A program made the position numbers and the translations under genes. The notes below the pieces were generated by a model that was not told the origin of the DNA, did not search any database, and saw only the letters and a program-made list of their open reading frames with translations. Of a stretch of 33,186 nt of DNA, positions 1 to 6,536 are shown in pieces. Origin of the DNA: Clostridiales bacterium (lineage in GTDB: Bacteria > Bacillota > Clostridia > Christensenellales > Aristaeellaceae); the NCBI GenBank assembly GCA_015056015.1, contig SVHD01000030.1:1-33186 (forward strand), read 5' to 3'. The stretch's first letter is position 1, and every line of letters begins with the position of its first letter.

Positions 1-210
1 TACGGAAGCAGAGCCATCCTTATGTAGCGTCACCGCCACCTCCGTGGCATGGCCGCCCATAGCCTCGTCAATGGCGTTATCCACAATTTCCCATAATAAA
101 TGATGCAGGCCCCGGCTGCCGGTGGAGCCGATATACATGCCGGGCCGCATGCGCACCGCATCCAGCCCCTCCAGAATTTTTATACTGCCCGCGTCATAAT
201 TCTGCGCCAT
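1..210 (-). CDS. parE: DNA topoisomerase IV (or gyrase) subunit B, N-terminal fragment
   Basis: The first 70 codons of a type II topoisomerase B subunit are visible; the rest lies outside the window. The ATPase domain of this family (GHKL fold) powers strand passage together with the A subunit, in decatenation or supercoiling. Translation shows [16 protein letters not shown] at residues 13-28 and [17 protein letters not shown] at 34-50, the conserved ATP-binding start in which E41 and N45 match the catalytic Glu and the Mg-binding Asn. The wording [11 protein letters not shown] seems closer to ParE than to GyrB of Firmicutes, but 70 residues do not settle this. The start is ATG at 208-210 with GAGGTG as ribosome binding site 7 bases upstream. 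It is transcribed divergently from scfA. Confidence 0.85.
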   Translation of the reverse strand, partial: MAQNYDAGSIKILEGLDAVRMRPGMYIGSTGSRGLHHLLWEIVDNAIDEAMGGHATEVAVTLHKDGSASV

Positions 211-239
211 AAAGCACCTCAATCCAATTTGGTCTGCGC

Positions 240-254
240 TGATCACGATGATCA
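240..254. promoter_or_regulatory. 15-bp palindrome in the parE-like leader, possible operator
   Basis: TGATCA-CGA-TGATCA is an inverted repeat in which each arm is itself palindromic. It lies between the predicted transcription start (about 265) and the start codon, where a bound repressor would block transcription. No regulator is known to me for this exact site. Confidence 0.35.
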
Positions 255-271
255 TAATTCACGCATCTTTC

Positions 272-300
272 ATTATAACACAAGATATAGAGAATTGCAA
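272..300 (-). promoter_or_regulatory. sigma-A promoter of the parE-like gene
   Basis: On the minus strand TTGCAA (295-300) and TATAAT (272-277) are separated by exactly 17 bases, giving a leader of about 55 bases before the ATG at 210. Confidence 0.7.
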
Positions 301-351
301 AAGATTCCTACACAAAAAATGGAAACAGGGCGGAATTTCTGAAAGTATGGA

Positions 352-380
352 TTGACTTATGCCCGTCCCTGTGTTACAAT
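352..380 (+). promoter_or_regulatory. sigma-A promoter of scfA-scfB
   Basis: TTGACT (352-357), a 17-base spacer and TACAAT (375-380) make a near-consensus promoter about 30 bases before the scfA start. Confidence 0.85.
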
Positions 381-416
381 AAATCGAAATTGTACATCAA
401 TGGGGAGGATATCACC

Positions 417-575
417 ATGAAACACATTAAGACCCTGACCACCCGTAATCTTTGCGAAAGCGCCAAGAATGGCGGCTGCGGCGAATGCCAGACCTCCTGC
501 CAGTCCGCTTGCAAGACCAGCTGCGGCATTGCCAATCAGCAGTGCGAAAACAAGGCCCAGAAGGAAAGCAAATAA
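417..575 (+). CDS. scfA: SCIFF ranthipeptide precursor (six cysteines in forty-five)
   Basis: This 52-residue peptide belongs to the SCIFF family of ribosomally made, post-translationally modified peptides found very widely in Clostridia. The partner radical SAM enzyme forms thioether links from Cys sulphur to carbons of other residues. The leader MKHIKTLTTRNL is followed by the Cys-rich core C21-x2-C24-x3-C28-x3-C32-x3-C36-x6-C43, with the family block CQTSCQSACKTSC. An additional Cys at position 13 lies outside the usual six. The ATG at 417 has GGGGAGGAT directly upstream; an in-frame ATG at 390 lies too close to the promoter to be the start. The maturase gene follows after a terminator-like hairpin. 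The biological role of SCIFF peptides is unsettled; signalling has been proposed for relatives. Confidence 0.93.
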   Translation: MKHIKTLTTRNLCESAKNGGCGECQTSCQSACKTSCGIANQQCENKAQKESK

Positions 576-590
576 TTACGTCTGCGCCGA

Positions 591-616
591 AATGCCGCCC
601 GATGGCGGCATTTTTT
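591..616 (+). terminator. hairpin with T-run between scfA and scfB (attenuator)
   Basis: AATGCCGCC (591-599) pairs with GGCGGCATT (604-612) around a 4-base loop and runs into six T residues (611-616). It looks like an intrinsic terminator inside the operon and would make the short precursor mRNA more abundant than the maturase mRNA. Confidence 0.75.
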
Positions 617-637
617 ATGATAGGGGAAGAATAAATT

Positions 638-2020
638 ATGATTCATCGGTATAAGCTGGGCGGTTTGCCCATCGTGCTGGATACCTGCTCCGGTAGCGTG
701 CATGTGGTGGATGATATCGCTTATGAAATCATCGGCCTTTATGAAGAAAAAAGCAAGGAAGAAATCATCGACGCCATGATGGCCCAGTTTGGCCATATGG
801 AAGATGTAAACCGGGAGGAAATTGCCGCCTGCTATGATCAGATTGGGGAATTGAAGCAGGAAGGAAAGCTCTTTACCCCCGATACTTTTGAACAGATGGC
901 AGGGGAACTCAAGCAAAAGACTTCCGGCGTGGTCAAGGCCCTGTGCCTGCATGTGGCCCATACCTGCAATCTGAATTGCTCCTATTGCTTTGCCAGCCAG
1001 GGCAAATATCACGGGGATCGGGCGCTGATGAGCTTTGAAGTGGGCAAGCAGGCCCTGGATTTCCTCATTGCCCATTCCGGCAGCCGCCGCAATCTGGAAG
1101 TGGATTTCTTTGGCGGCGAGCCGCTGATGAATTTTGATGTGGTCAAGCGCCTGGTGGCCTATGCCCGGGAAGTGGAAAAGCAGCATAACAAGAATTTCCG
1201 CTTTACCCTGACCACCAACGGCGTGCTTATTGATGATGACGTCATTGATTTTGCCAATCGGGAATGCAGCAATGTGGTGCTCAGCCTGGATGGCCGCAAG
1301 GAAATCCACGATCGTTTCCGGGTGGATTATGCCGGCAATGGCAGCTGGGAAAAGATCGTGCCCAAATTCCAGAAACTGGTGGAGGCACGGGGACACAAGA
1401 ATTATTATATGCGGGGCACCTTTACCCACGCCAACCCCGATTTCCTCAAGGATATTCAGACCATGCTGGATTTGGGCTTTACCGAATTGAGCATGGAACC
1501 CGTGGTCTGCGCCGAGGATGATCCCAGCGCCCTGACCAAAGAGGATCTGCCCATCGTGCTTTCCCAGTATGAAGAATTGGCCATGCTGATGCTCAAGCGG
1601 CATCGGGAGGGCAAGCCTTTCACCTTCTATCATTATATGATCGATCTGACCGGCGGCCCCTGCATCTACAAGCGTATTTCGGGCTGTGGTTCGGGCACCG
1701 AATATATGGCTGTCACCCCCTGGGGAGATTTGTATCCCTGCCATCAGTTTGTGGGCGAAGAAAAATTCAAGCTGGGCAATGTATGGGATGGGGTTACCAA
1801 TCATTTAGTCCGGGAGGATTTCGCCTCCTGTAATGTATACGCCCGTCCTGAATGCAAGGATTGCTGGGCCAAATTGTATTGCTCCGGCGGCTGCGCTGCC
1901 AATGCCTATCATGCGACGGGCTCTGTCCGCGGCATTTATCAGTATGGCTGCGAATTATTCCGCAAGCGGATGGAATGCGCCATTATGCTTCAGGCTGCCC
2001 AGATGCTGGATGAAGAATGA
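638..2020 (+). CDS. scfB: SCIFF radical SAM/SPASM maturase
   Basis: The 460-residue enzyme is the expected partner of the SCIFF peptide. Residues 1-90 form a PqqD-like peptide recognition region (HVVDDIAYEII and following helices). The radical SAM motif C110-x3-C114-x2-C117 sits in HTCNLNCSYCFA and binds the SAM-cleaving 4Fe-4S cluster. FFGGEPL and TTNGVLIDD follow as conserved radical SAM strands. A Cys-rich SPASM-type region from about residue 342 to 431 (including C342, C350, C368 and CKDCWAKLYCSGGC) should carry auxiliary clusters. The length matches the family. The ATG at 638 has AGGGGAAG upstream. The last codons overlap the next gene (ATGA), so the decarboxylase-like gene is probably translationally coupled. 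Confidence 0.93.
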   Translation: MIHRYKLGGLPIVLDTCSGSVHVVDDIAYEIIGLYEEKSKEEIIDAMMAQFGHMEDVNREEIAACYDQIGELKQEGKLFTPDTFEQMAGELKQKTSGVVKALCLHVAHTCNLNCSYCFASQGKYHGDRALMSFEVGKQALDFLIAHSGSRRNLEVDFFGGEPLMNFDVVKRLVAYAREVEKQHNKNFRFTLTTNGVLIDDDVIDFANRECSNVVLSLDGRKEIHDRFRVDYAGNGSWEKIVPKFQKLVEARGHKNYYMRGTFTHANPDFLKDIQTMLDLGFTELSMEPVVCAEDDPSALTKEDLPIVLSQYEELAMLMLKRHREGKPFTFYHYMIDLTGGPCIYKRISGCGSGTEYMAVTPWGDLYPCHQFVGEEKFKLGNVWDGVTNHLVREDFASCNVYARPECKDCWAKLYCSGGCAANAYHATGSVRGIYQYGCELFRKRMECAIMLQAAQMLDEE

Positions 2021-3366
2021 TGGATACGCCGATTTGTGATTTCGTAAACGCCTACCGGGAAAAGAATGGGCTGAGGATGCATATGCCCGGGCATAAGGGC
2101 CGGGATTTTCTTGGCATGGAAGAAATGGATATCACGGAGATTGCCGGGGCGGATGAATTGTATCATGCCCGTGGCATTATCCAAAAAAGCGAGGAGAATG
2201 CATCCTCGCTTTTTGGCACAAAAAAAACGGTGTATTCTGCGGAAGGATCCTCCCTGTGCATTCGGGCGATGCTGTATCTGGCCTTGATGCACGGAAAAAT
2301 GCAGGGGAAAAGGCCCGTGATTCTGGCGGGACGCAATGCCCACAGAACGCTGATGTATGCCGCGGCGCTGCTGGATATCGAGATTGAATGGCTGTATCCC
2401 GAAGCAACGGAAACGCTGATTTCCTGTCGGATTACCGGAAAGGGCCTGCAAGCCGCGCTGGATGAAATGCCTCAAAAGCCCGTGGCGGTCTACGTAACCA
2501 CTCCGGATTATCTGGGCAATTGCCTGGATATCGGGGAATTGGCCCGGGTATGCCGGGCATATGATCTGCCCCTGCTGGTGGATAATGCCCACGGCGCTTA
2601 TTTGAAATTTTTGCCCGGGGATCAGCATCCCATCACCCTGGGCGCTTCTATTTGCTGCGATTCCGCCCATAAAACGCTGCCTGTGCTGACCGGCGGGGCC
2701 TATCTGCACATCGGAAAACATGCACCGGATGTTTTTGCTGCGCAGGCAGAGCGGGCCATGGCGCTTTTTGCATCTACGAGTCCATCCTATCTGATTTTGC
2801 AATCCCTGGATCGGGCAAACCCCTATCTGGCAGATGGATACAGGGATGATTTGGCCGTCATGATTCGCCAATTGCAGCAGATGAAGGAACGGCTGATAGT
2901 TCAGGGCTATGAAATTGTGGGAAATGAACCCGGTAAACTGACCATCGCGCCCAAATCCTATGGCTATACCGGGGATCAGCTGCATGATCTTTTGCGCAGC
3001 GGGGGAATGGAATGCGAATTTTCCGATCCGGATTTTTTGGTGATGATGCCAACGCCCGCCCTGCATGAAGCGGCGCTGAAACAGACGGAAGAAATGCTGC
3101 TGAATATTCCGCCAAGGGCGGCCATTCAGGATGCGCCGCCGGCCTTGCCAAAACCACGGAAAATATTGAGCATCCGGCAGGCCATGCTTTCCCTGCAAAA
3201 GGAAATCCCGACGAAAGAAGCCCTGGGAAAAATCCTGGCCGACGCCCATGTGGGCTGCCCGCCCTGCATTCCCATTCTGGCGGCTGGGGAAGAAATTGAT
3301 CCGGCGGCGCTGGAAAATTTCCGCTATTACGGCGTGGAAACATGCAGTGTTGTGGCAGAAGAATAA
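2017..3366 (+). CDS. Orn/Lys/Arg decarboxylase family PLP enzyme (short form)
   Basis: This 449-residue protein belongs to the fold-type I PLP decarboxylases of basic amino acids, which make cadaverine, putrescine or agmatine. MHMPGHKGR at 21-29, VDNAHGAY at 188-195 (Asp and His contacting the cofactor) and SAHKTL at 216-221, with K219 as the Schiff-base lysine, are all present. There is no N-terminal receiver-like wing domain, so it is the short Gram-positive form (compare B. subtilis SpeA) rather than the long E. coli type. The substrate cannot be assigned from sequence. The start ATG overlaps the scfB stop (ATGATG; the second ATG at 2020 is equally possible). A bidirectional terminator follows. 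In many clostridia a dTMP kinase gene comes next; here it does not. Confidence 0.85.
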   Translation: MMDTPICDFVNAYREKNGLRMHMPGHKGRDFLGMEEMDITEIAGADELYHARGIIQKSEENASSLFGTKKTVYSAEGSSLCIRAMLYLALMHGKMQGKRPVILAGRNAHRTLMYAAALLDIEIEWLYPEATETLISCRITGKGLQAALDEMPQKPVAVYVTTPDYLGNCLDIGELARVCRAYDLPLLVDNAHGAYLKFLPGDQHPITLGASICCDSAHKTLPVLTGGAYLHIGKHAPDVFAAQAERAMALFASTSPSYLILQSLDRANPYLADGYRDDLAVMIRQLQQMKERLIVQGYEIVGNEPGKLTIAPKSYGYTGDQLHDLLRSGGMECEFSDPDFLVMMPTPALHEAALKQTEEMLLNIPPRAAIQDAPPALPKPRKILSIRQAMLSLQKEIPTKEALGKILADAHVGCPPCIPILAAGEEIDPAALENFRYYGVETCSVVAEE

Positions 3367-3386
3367 AAGCATTGCACGAAAAAAAG

Positions 3387-3422
3387 AAACAGGCAGAGCT
3401 GCAGTCTCCGCCTGTTTTTTTA
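3387..3422. terminator. bidirectional intrinsic terminator
   Basis: AAACAGGC (3387-3394) pairs with GCCTGTTT (3410-3417), followed by a T-run on the plus strand and preceded by an A-run that gives a T-run on the minus strand. It separates the convergent decarboxylase-like gene and the araC-like pseudogene. Confidence 0.8.
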
Positions 3423-4215
3423 TTCTTCCCTTTCTTCCCGGGATGCAGCGCGCAATTGGGTGGCTCTTGGGGTTTCGCCGGTGATCTTTTTGTAGTAGCG
3501 GCAAAAATAGCCGATATTATCGAAGCCGGCGGCATAGGCCGCTTCCGCCACGGTGCAGCTGCCCTCCTTCAGCAGGGAAACGGCCCGCTCGATTCGCAGA
3601 TGATTTCTGTATTGCAGGGGTGACATGCCATATTTCTGCAAACAGAGATCGGAAGGCGGTCAGGCTGATATTGCTGGCCTGGGCGAATTTGCTGATCGGA
3701 TGATTTTCCAGATATGTTTTTTGCAGCATCAGCGCCCCGGGCAAAATGGCGGAATACTTTTTTCCCTCCTGATTTCCCGGCGTATTTTCCTCCAGGACGG
3801 CCCCCAGCAATTTATATGCCAGCTCTTTTTTCCGGAAGGACACGCCGGGCCCGATTTCCGTGCTGCAGCGCTCAAAACCGGCCATGATTTCAAAAAGGCG
3901 GTGGCCTTTATCATCCCGGGCAAGAACGGCCATATGATTTGAAAGCGCAGCGGCTTTTCCGTCTTCCGTCTGCAAGTCCATGTTTACCAGCACAAAGGCG
4001 GTGGCCTTGGCGGTATACTTCATTTTGTAGTAGAAGCCGGCAGGAATATAGAATAATTCTCCCGGATGAACGGTTATATTGGCATGGGCAGCGGAAGAAA
4101 ACAGCGCCTCTCCTTCCCACAGGAAAAGAAGCCCATGATCGGCGCGGGGCATTTGCAGGTGATCCACCGTTCTGCCCGCCGGCCTGGTACCGGATATGAT
4201 GGAAATACTGCGCAT
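3420..4215 (-). pseudogene. AraC-family transcriptional regulator, frameshifted
   Basis: Two reading frames together encode one AraC regulator. The upstream frame gives an N-terminal cupin-like sensor (HPGELFYIPAGFYYKMKY) and the first helix-turn-helix (ISKFAQASNISLTAFRSLF). The second frame continues QKYGMSPLQYRNHLRIERA and the second helix-turn-helix (TVAEAAYAAGFDNIGYFCRYYKKITGE written in two parts: TVAEAAYAAGFDN, then IGYFCRYYKKITGE). The break lies near 3638-3641. Relatives have four residues between the LF and the G of GMSP, so loss of two bases, for instance one GC of a GCGC, fits best. It is either a true inactivation or a sequencing error. The start at 4215 has AAAAGG upstream; an ATG at 4254, just after the preceding stop, is an alternative. 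It is the third gene of the minus-strand cassette and the likely former regulator of it. Confidence 0.8.
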
Positions 4216-4256
4216 GCAAATTTCCTTTTCATAGAAGAATTGACTGTCAATCATCT

Positions 4257-5294
4257 TTATTTCAGCGGTTCCTGCGTATTGAGAAGCACCTGATCCAGAA
4301 CGGACTGGCAATATGTGCACCGATGGCACATTTTATCGCAGGAAGTGACGTGCTCAAACCAGTCCTTGGGGAAAGCGGTGTTATCGATGATGAAGGGGGC
4401 CAGCGCGCGGCCAAAGCCGGGCTCAAATAAATCCAGCGTATTGCCGATGTGATAGCCGCGGCAATACGCGCCGATTACCATGCCCGGCAGGGCATGCATG
4501 CGCGTAGCCAATTTGACCGTATCAATGATCCCTTCGTAATGATGCAGATCTTCCGGCCGGATCCATGTATTTTGCAGCAGCATGGGCCAGTTTTCCCGTT
4601 TTTTCAGGGCGCGCCAGCAAACATAGGGATTAAAATCATCCATGTTTTTTATCGTGCAGATTTCATGCTCATGGGCCACCAGATTATCATGGAAGGTCTG
4701 CCCGGAGCAATGGGCAAAGCAGCCGCTGTTGGCCAGCAGAACCAGCTTTTTACCGTGGGAATCGGCCCATTCCTTCAGCATTTTCAGATGCTCCGGCACC
4801 CGGTTATAATCGCGCTGCACATGGAAGGAATCGAAAAGATCGGAAAGATATTCCATCCCCTTGACAGTGCCGATTTTCATATTGACGGAGGCGCGGATTT
4901 CCACATCGGGGAAATGCTTTTTCAGCGTATGGGCGATGGCAGGGGAGGCGGTGGTGACGATATCCACGCCCCCCACTGCGCTGCCCAGATGATCCATGAT
5001 GGAAAGCACCTGATTGGCAAGCTTTTCCGAAAGCGCATATTCCCCATAGCAGTTTCCGTTAAAAAGCAGATCAAGCTTTTTCCCCAGCCCTTTGATTCTG
5101 CGCAATTCATCTTCCGTGCGCTGCTGGGCCGTCCAATCGGTATAGCCATTGCGGGATGCAACGGGGCTTCTGCCGGTGGGGATGTCCTGCCAGGCAAAGA
5201 AAACCTCGGAAATGGAATCGCTGTAATCGGCAACGATATCGGAAAACGGCTCATCCCCGGGGGAATATAATTGAAAGCCTACTGCAAATTTCAT
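4257..5294 (-). CDS. U32-peptidase-like protein with C-terminal Cys4 cluster
   Basis: The 345-residue protein is not one I can name. Its middle resembles the TIM-barrel core of the U32 (collagenase-like/UbiU-TrhP) superfamily: a stretch VEIRASVNMKIGTV (about residues 131-144), then DSFHVQRDYNR and KKLVLLANSGCFAHCSG, which parallel the U32 pattern of an ancient-template strand followed by a Cys-containing loop. The C-terminus carries C319-x3-C323-x2-C326-x2-C329, a likely Fe-S site, as U32 proteins that act in hydroxylation carry clusters. No signal peptide or membrane segment is visible. The ATG at 5294 has AGGAGAAA upstream. It lies 25 bases after the RdhA-like gene, in the same transcript. 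Family assignment is inference; the substrate is unknown. Confidence 0.6.
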   Translation of the reverse strand: MKFAVGFQLYSPGDEPFSDIVADYSDSISEVFFAWQDIPTGRSPVASRNGYTDWTAQQRTEDELRRIKGLGKKLDLLFNGNCYGEYALSEKLANQVLSIMDHLGSAVGGVDIVTTASPAIAHTLKKHFPDVEIRASVNMKIGTVKGMEYLSDLFDSFHVQRDYNRVPEHLKMLKEWADSHGKKLVLLANSGCFAHCSGQTFHDNLVAHEHEICTIKNMDDFNPYVCWRALKKRENWPMLLQNTWIRPEDLHHYEGIIDTVKLATRMHALPGMVIGAYCRGYHIGNTLDLFEPGFGRALAPFIIDNTAFPKDWFEHVTSCDKMCHRCTYCQSVLDQVLLNTQEPLK

Positions 5295-5319
5295 GGCGCT
5301 TTCTCCTGTGGATCAATCA

Positions 5320-6369
5320 TCAATCGGTTTCCGTTTTGGTCTTGGTGTTGGGGGAATCCAGCCCATCATAAGCGCAGGTATAGGGCGCAGGCTGATCTTC
5401 GGCAATGGCGCCTTCCGACCAATCCAGACGCCAGGGCTTGGTTCCGGCGGGACGGAAGGGATTGGCAAATTTATTCTTCAATACGCCCCGGCGTTCCAGG
5501 CTGGTCATGCAGGCCCGGGTGCAGCCGGCGGCGCCGCAGATGGCCTTGCCGGTATTGTAAAGATTCCGGGGCTTATGATAGAAGGGGGAGAAGGGGGCGG
5601 GCTTAAACTTATCGGAATCGGGCAGGTAATCGCCGGTTTCCCCTTCGGCAACGGGGGCAGCGCCGATAAAGGTCTGATCGCATTTGGTCATATCGATATC
5701 GGCCCATTCCAGATCATAGCCGCCCACATTGGTCTTGATGGTGCGGTCAGCAGGGATACAGCCGCCGGGGCATTCCCGCACGCAGGCCATGCAGCGATTG
5801 CACAGGGTGCCCGGTTCGATGATGGGATCGGGCTCCAGTTCCAGTTCGGTGATGATAATGCCCACCCGGACACGGGGACCGAATTCGGGGGTCAGGAGCA
5901 TCTTGGAATAGCCGATTTCGCCCAGGCCGCAAAGGAAGCCGGCAATGCGCATGCTGATCATGATATCGGGACAGGCCTTGCCGGGCGCCACGGGACGGGA
6001 ATACTGATCCCGCAGATAACCATTATTGTCAATGGCGCGCCAATCGCTCTGGTGGCCCATGGGAATGGCTTCATAGCCTTCATCCTCGATCATCTTGCTC
6101 AGGTTGATCACGGTCATGGGCATATAAAGATAGGTGATGCCGCCATAGCCCATGGAGGAATAATTGGAAAAGAAAGTGCCCTCTTCAATGCCGCGCAGAG
6201 AACCGCGCAGCACCCGGAAGCCCATGGCGATGATGGATTTGGCATTGGGCATGATTTGCTTGGGGTCCATCTGGGAAGGGGCGGTGCTCCAGCGGTCAAT
6301 TGAGCCGATGCCGACGATATCGGCGCCAAGGCGCTTGGCCGCCGCCTTGATATCCTGGGAAGTGATCAT
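5320..6369 (-). CDS. Reductive-dehalogenase-like (RdhA/QueG superfamily) 4Fe-4S protein
   Basis: The 349-residue protein resembles the corrinoid- and Fe-S-dependent family of reductive dehalogenases and epoxyqueuosine reductase. LTPEFGPRVRVGIIIT (159-174) matches the RdhA signature around the cobalamin site better than QueG. C190-x2-C193-x2-C196-x3-C200-P is a classic 4Fe-4S motif, and C278-x4-C283-x3-C287 is a variant second cluster without the usual CP. No Tat signal is present, so unlike respiratory RdhA it should act in the cytoplasm, and no RdhB-type membrane anchor gene is adjacent. The ATG at 6369 has AAAGGAGA upstream; the longer frame begins before the promoter and is excluded. The next gene downstream encodes the U32-like protein. 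The reaction is unknown; halogenated substrate, another reductive step or ether chemistry are all open. Confidence 0.7.
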   Translation of the reverse strand: MITSQDIKAAAKRLGADIVGIGSIDRWSTAPSQMDPKQIMPNAKSIIAMGFRVLRGSLRGIEEGTFFSNYSSMGYGGITYLYMPMTVINLSKMIEDEGYEAIPMGHQSDWRAIDNNGYLRDQYSRPVAPGKACPDIMISMRIAGFLCGLGEIGYSKMLLTPEFGPRVRVGIIITELELEPDPIIEPGTLCNRCMACVRECPGGCIPADRTIKTNVGGYDLEWADIDMTKCDQTFIGAAPVAEGETGDYLPDSDKFKPAPFSPFYHKPRNLYNTGKAICGAAGCTRACMTSLERRGVLKNKFANPFRPAGTKPWRLDWSEGAIAEDQPAPYTCAYDGLDSPNTKTKTETD

Positions 6370-6400
6370 GGCAATATCTCCTTTGATTTTTGTTTTTTTC

Positions 6401-6429
6401 ATTATAGCGTTGAAAACGCGCGGATTCAA
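6401..6429 (-). promoter_or_regulatory. sigma-A promoter of the RdhA-like cassette with spacer palindrome
   Basis: On the minus strand TTGAAT (6424-6429), a 17-base spacer and TATAAT (6401-6406) form a strong promoter. The spacer holds a 13-bp inverted repeat, GCGTT-GAA-AACGC on the plus strand (6407-6419), which overlaps the polymerase site and could be an operator. Confidence 0.85.
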
Positions 6430-6489
6430 GGGACAAAACACCATATTTATTACACAAAACAACAAATTTCGGAAGCAAGAATTTTCCCG

Positions 6490-6529
6490 GAAAAAGAAAA
6501 ATGACAGATGCCAGGGCATCTGTCATTTG
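6490..6529 (-). terminator. intrinsic terminator of rimO
   Basis: A near-perfect inverted repeat (AAATGACAGATGCC against its complement at 6515-6528) lies 8 bases past the rimO stop on the minus strand and is followed by a T-rich run (complement of 6490-6501). Confidence 0.85.
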
Positions 6530-6536
6530 AAGAAAA

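Noticed and set aside
536..1804. 422-codon open frame on the minus strand, opposite scfB
   Set aside because: It is antisense to a clearly conserved radical SAM enzyme and its translation has no recognisable domain; third-base G+C bias leaves such frames open.
1990..3504. 504-codon open frame opposite the decarboxylase-like gene
   Set aside because: Antisense shadow crossing a terminator, without family similarity.
4449..5270. 273-codon plus-strand frame opposite the U32-like gene
   Set aside because: The minus-strand frame has a proper ribosome binding site, promoter linkage and conserved Cys motifs; this one has none.
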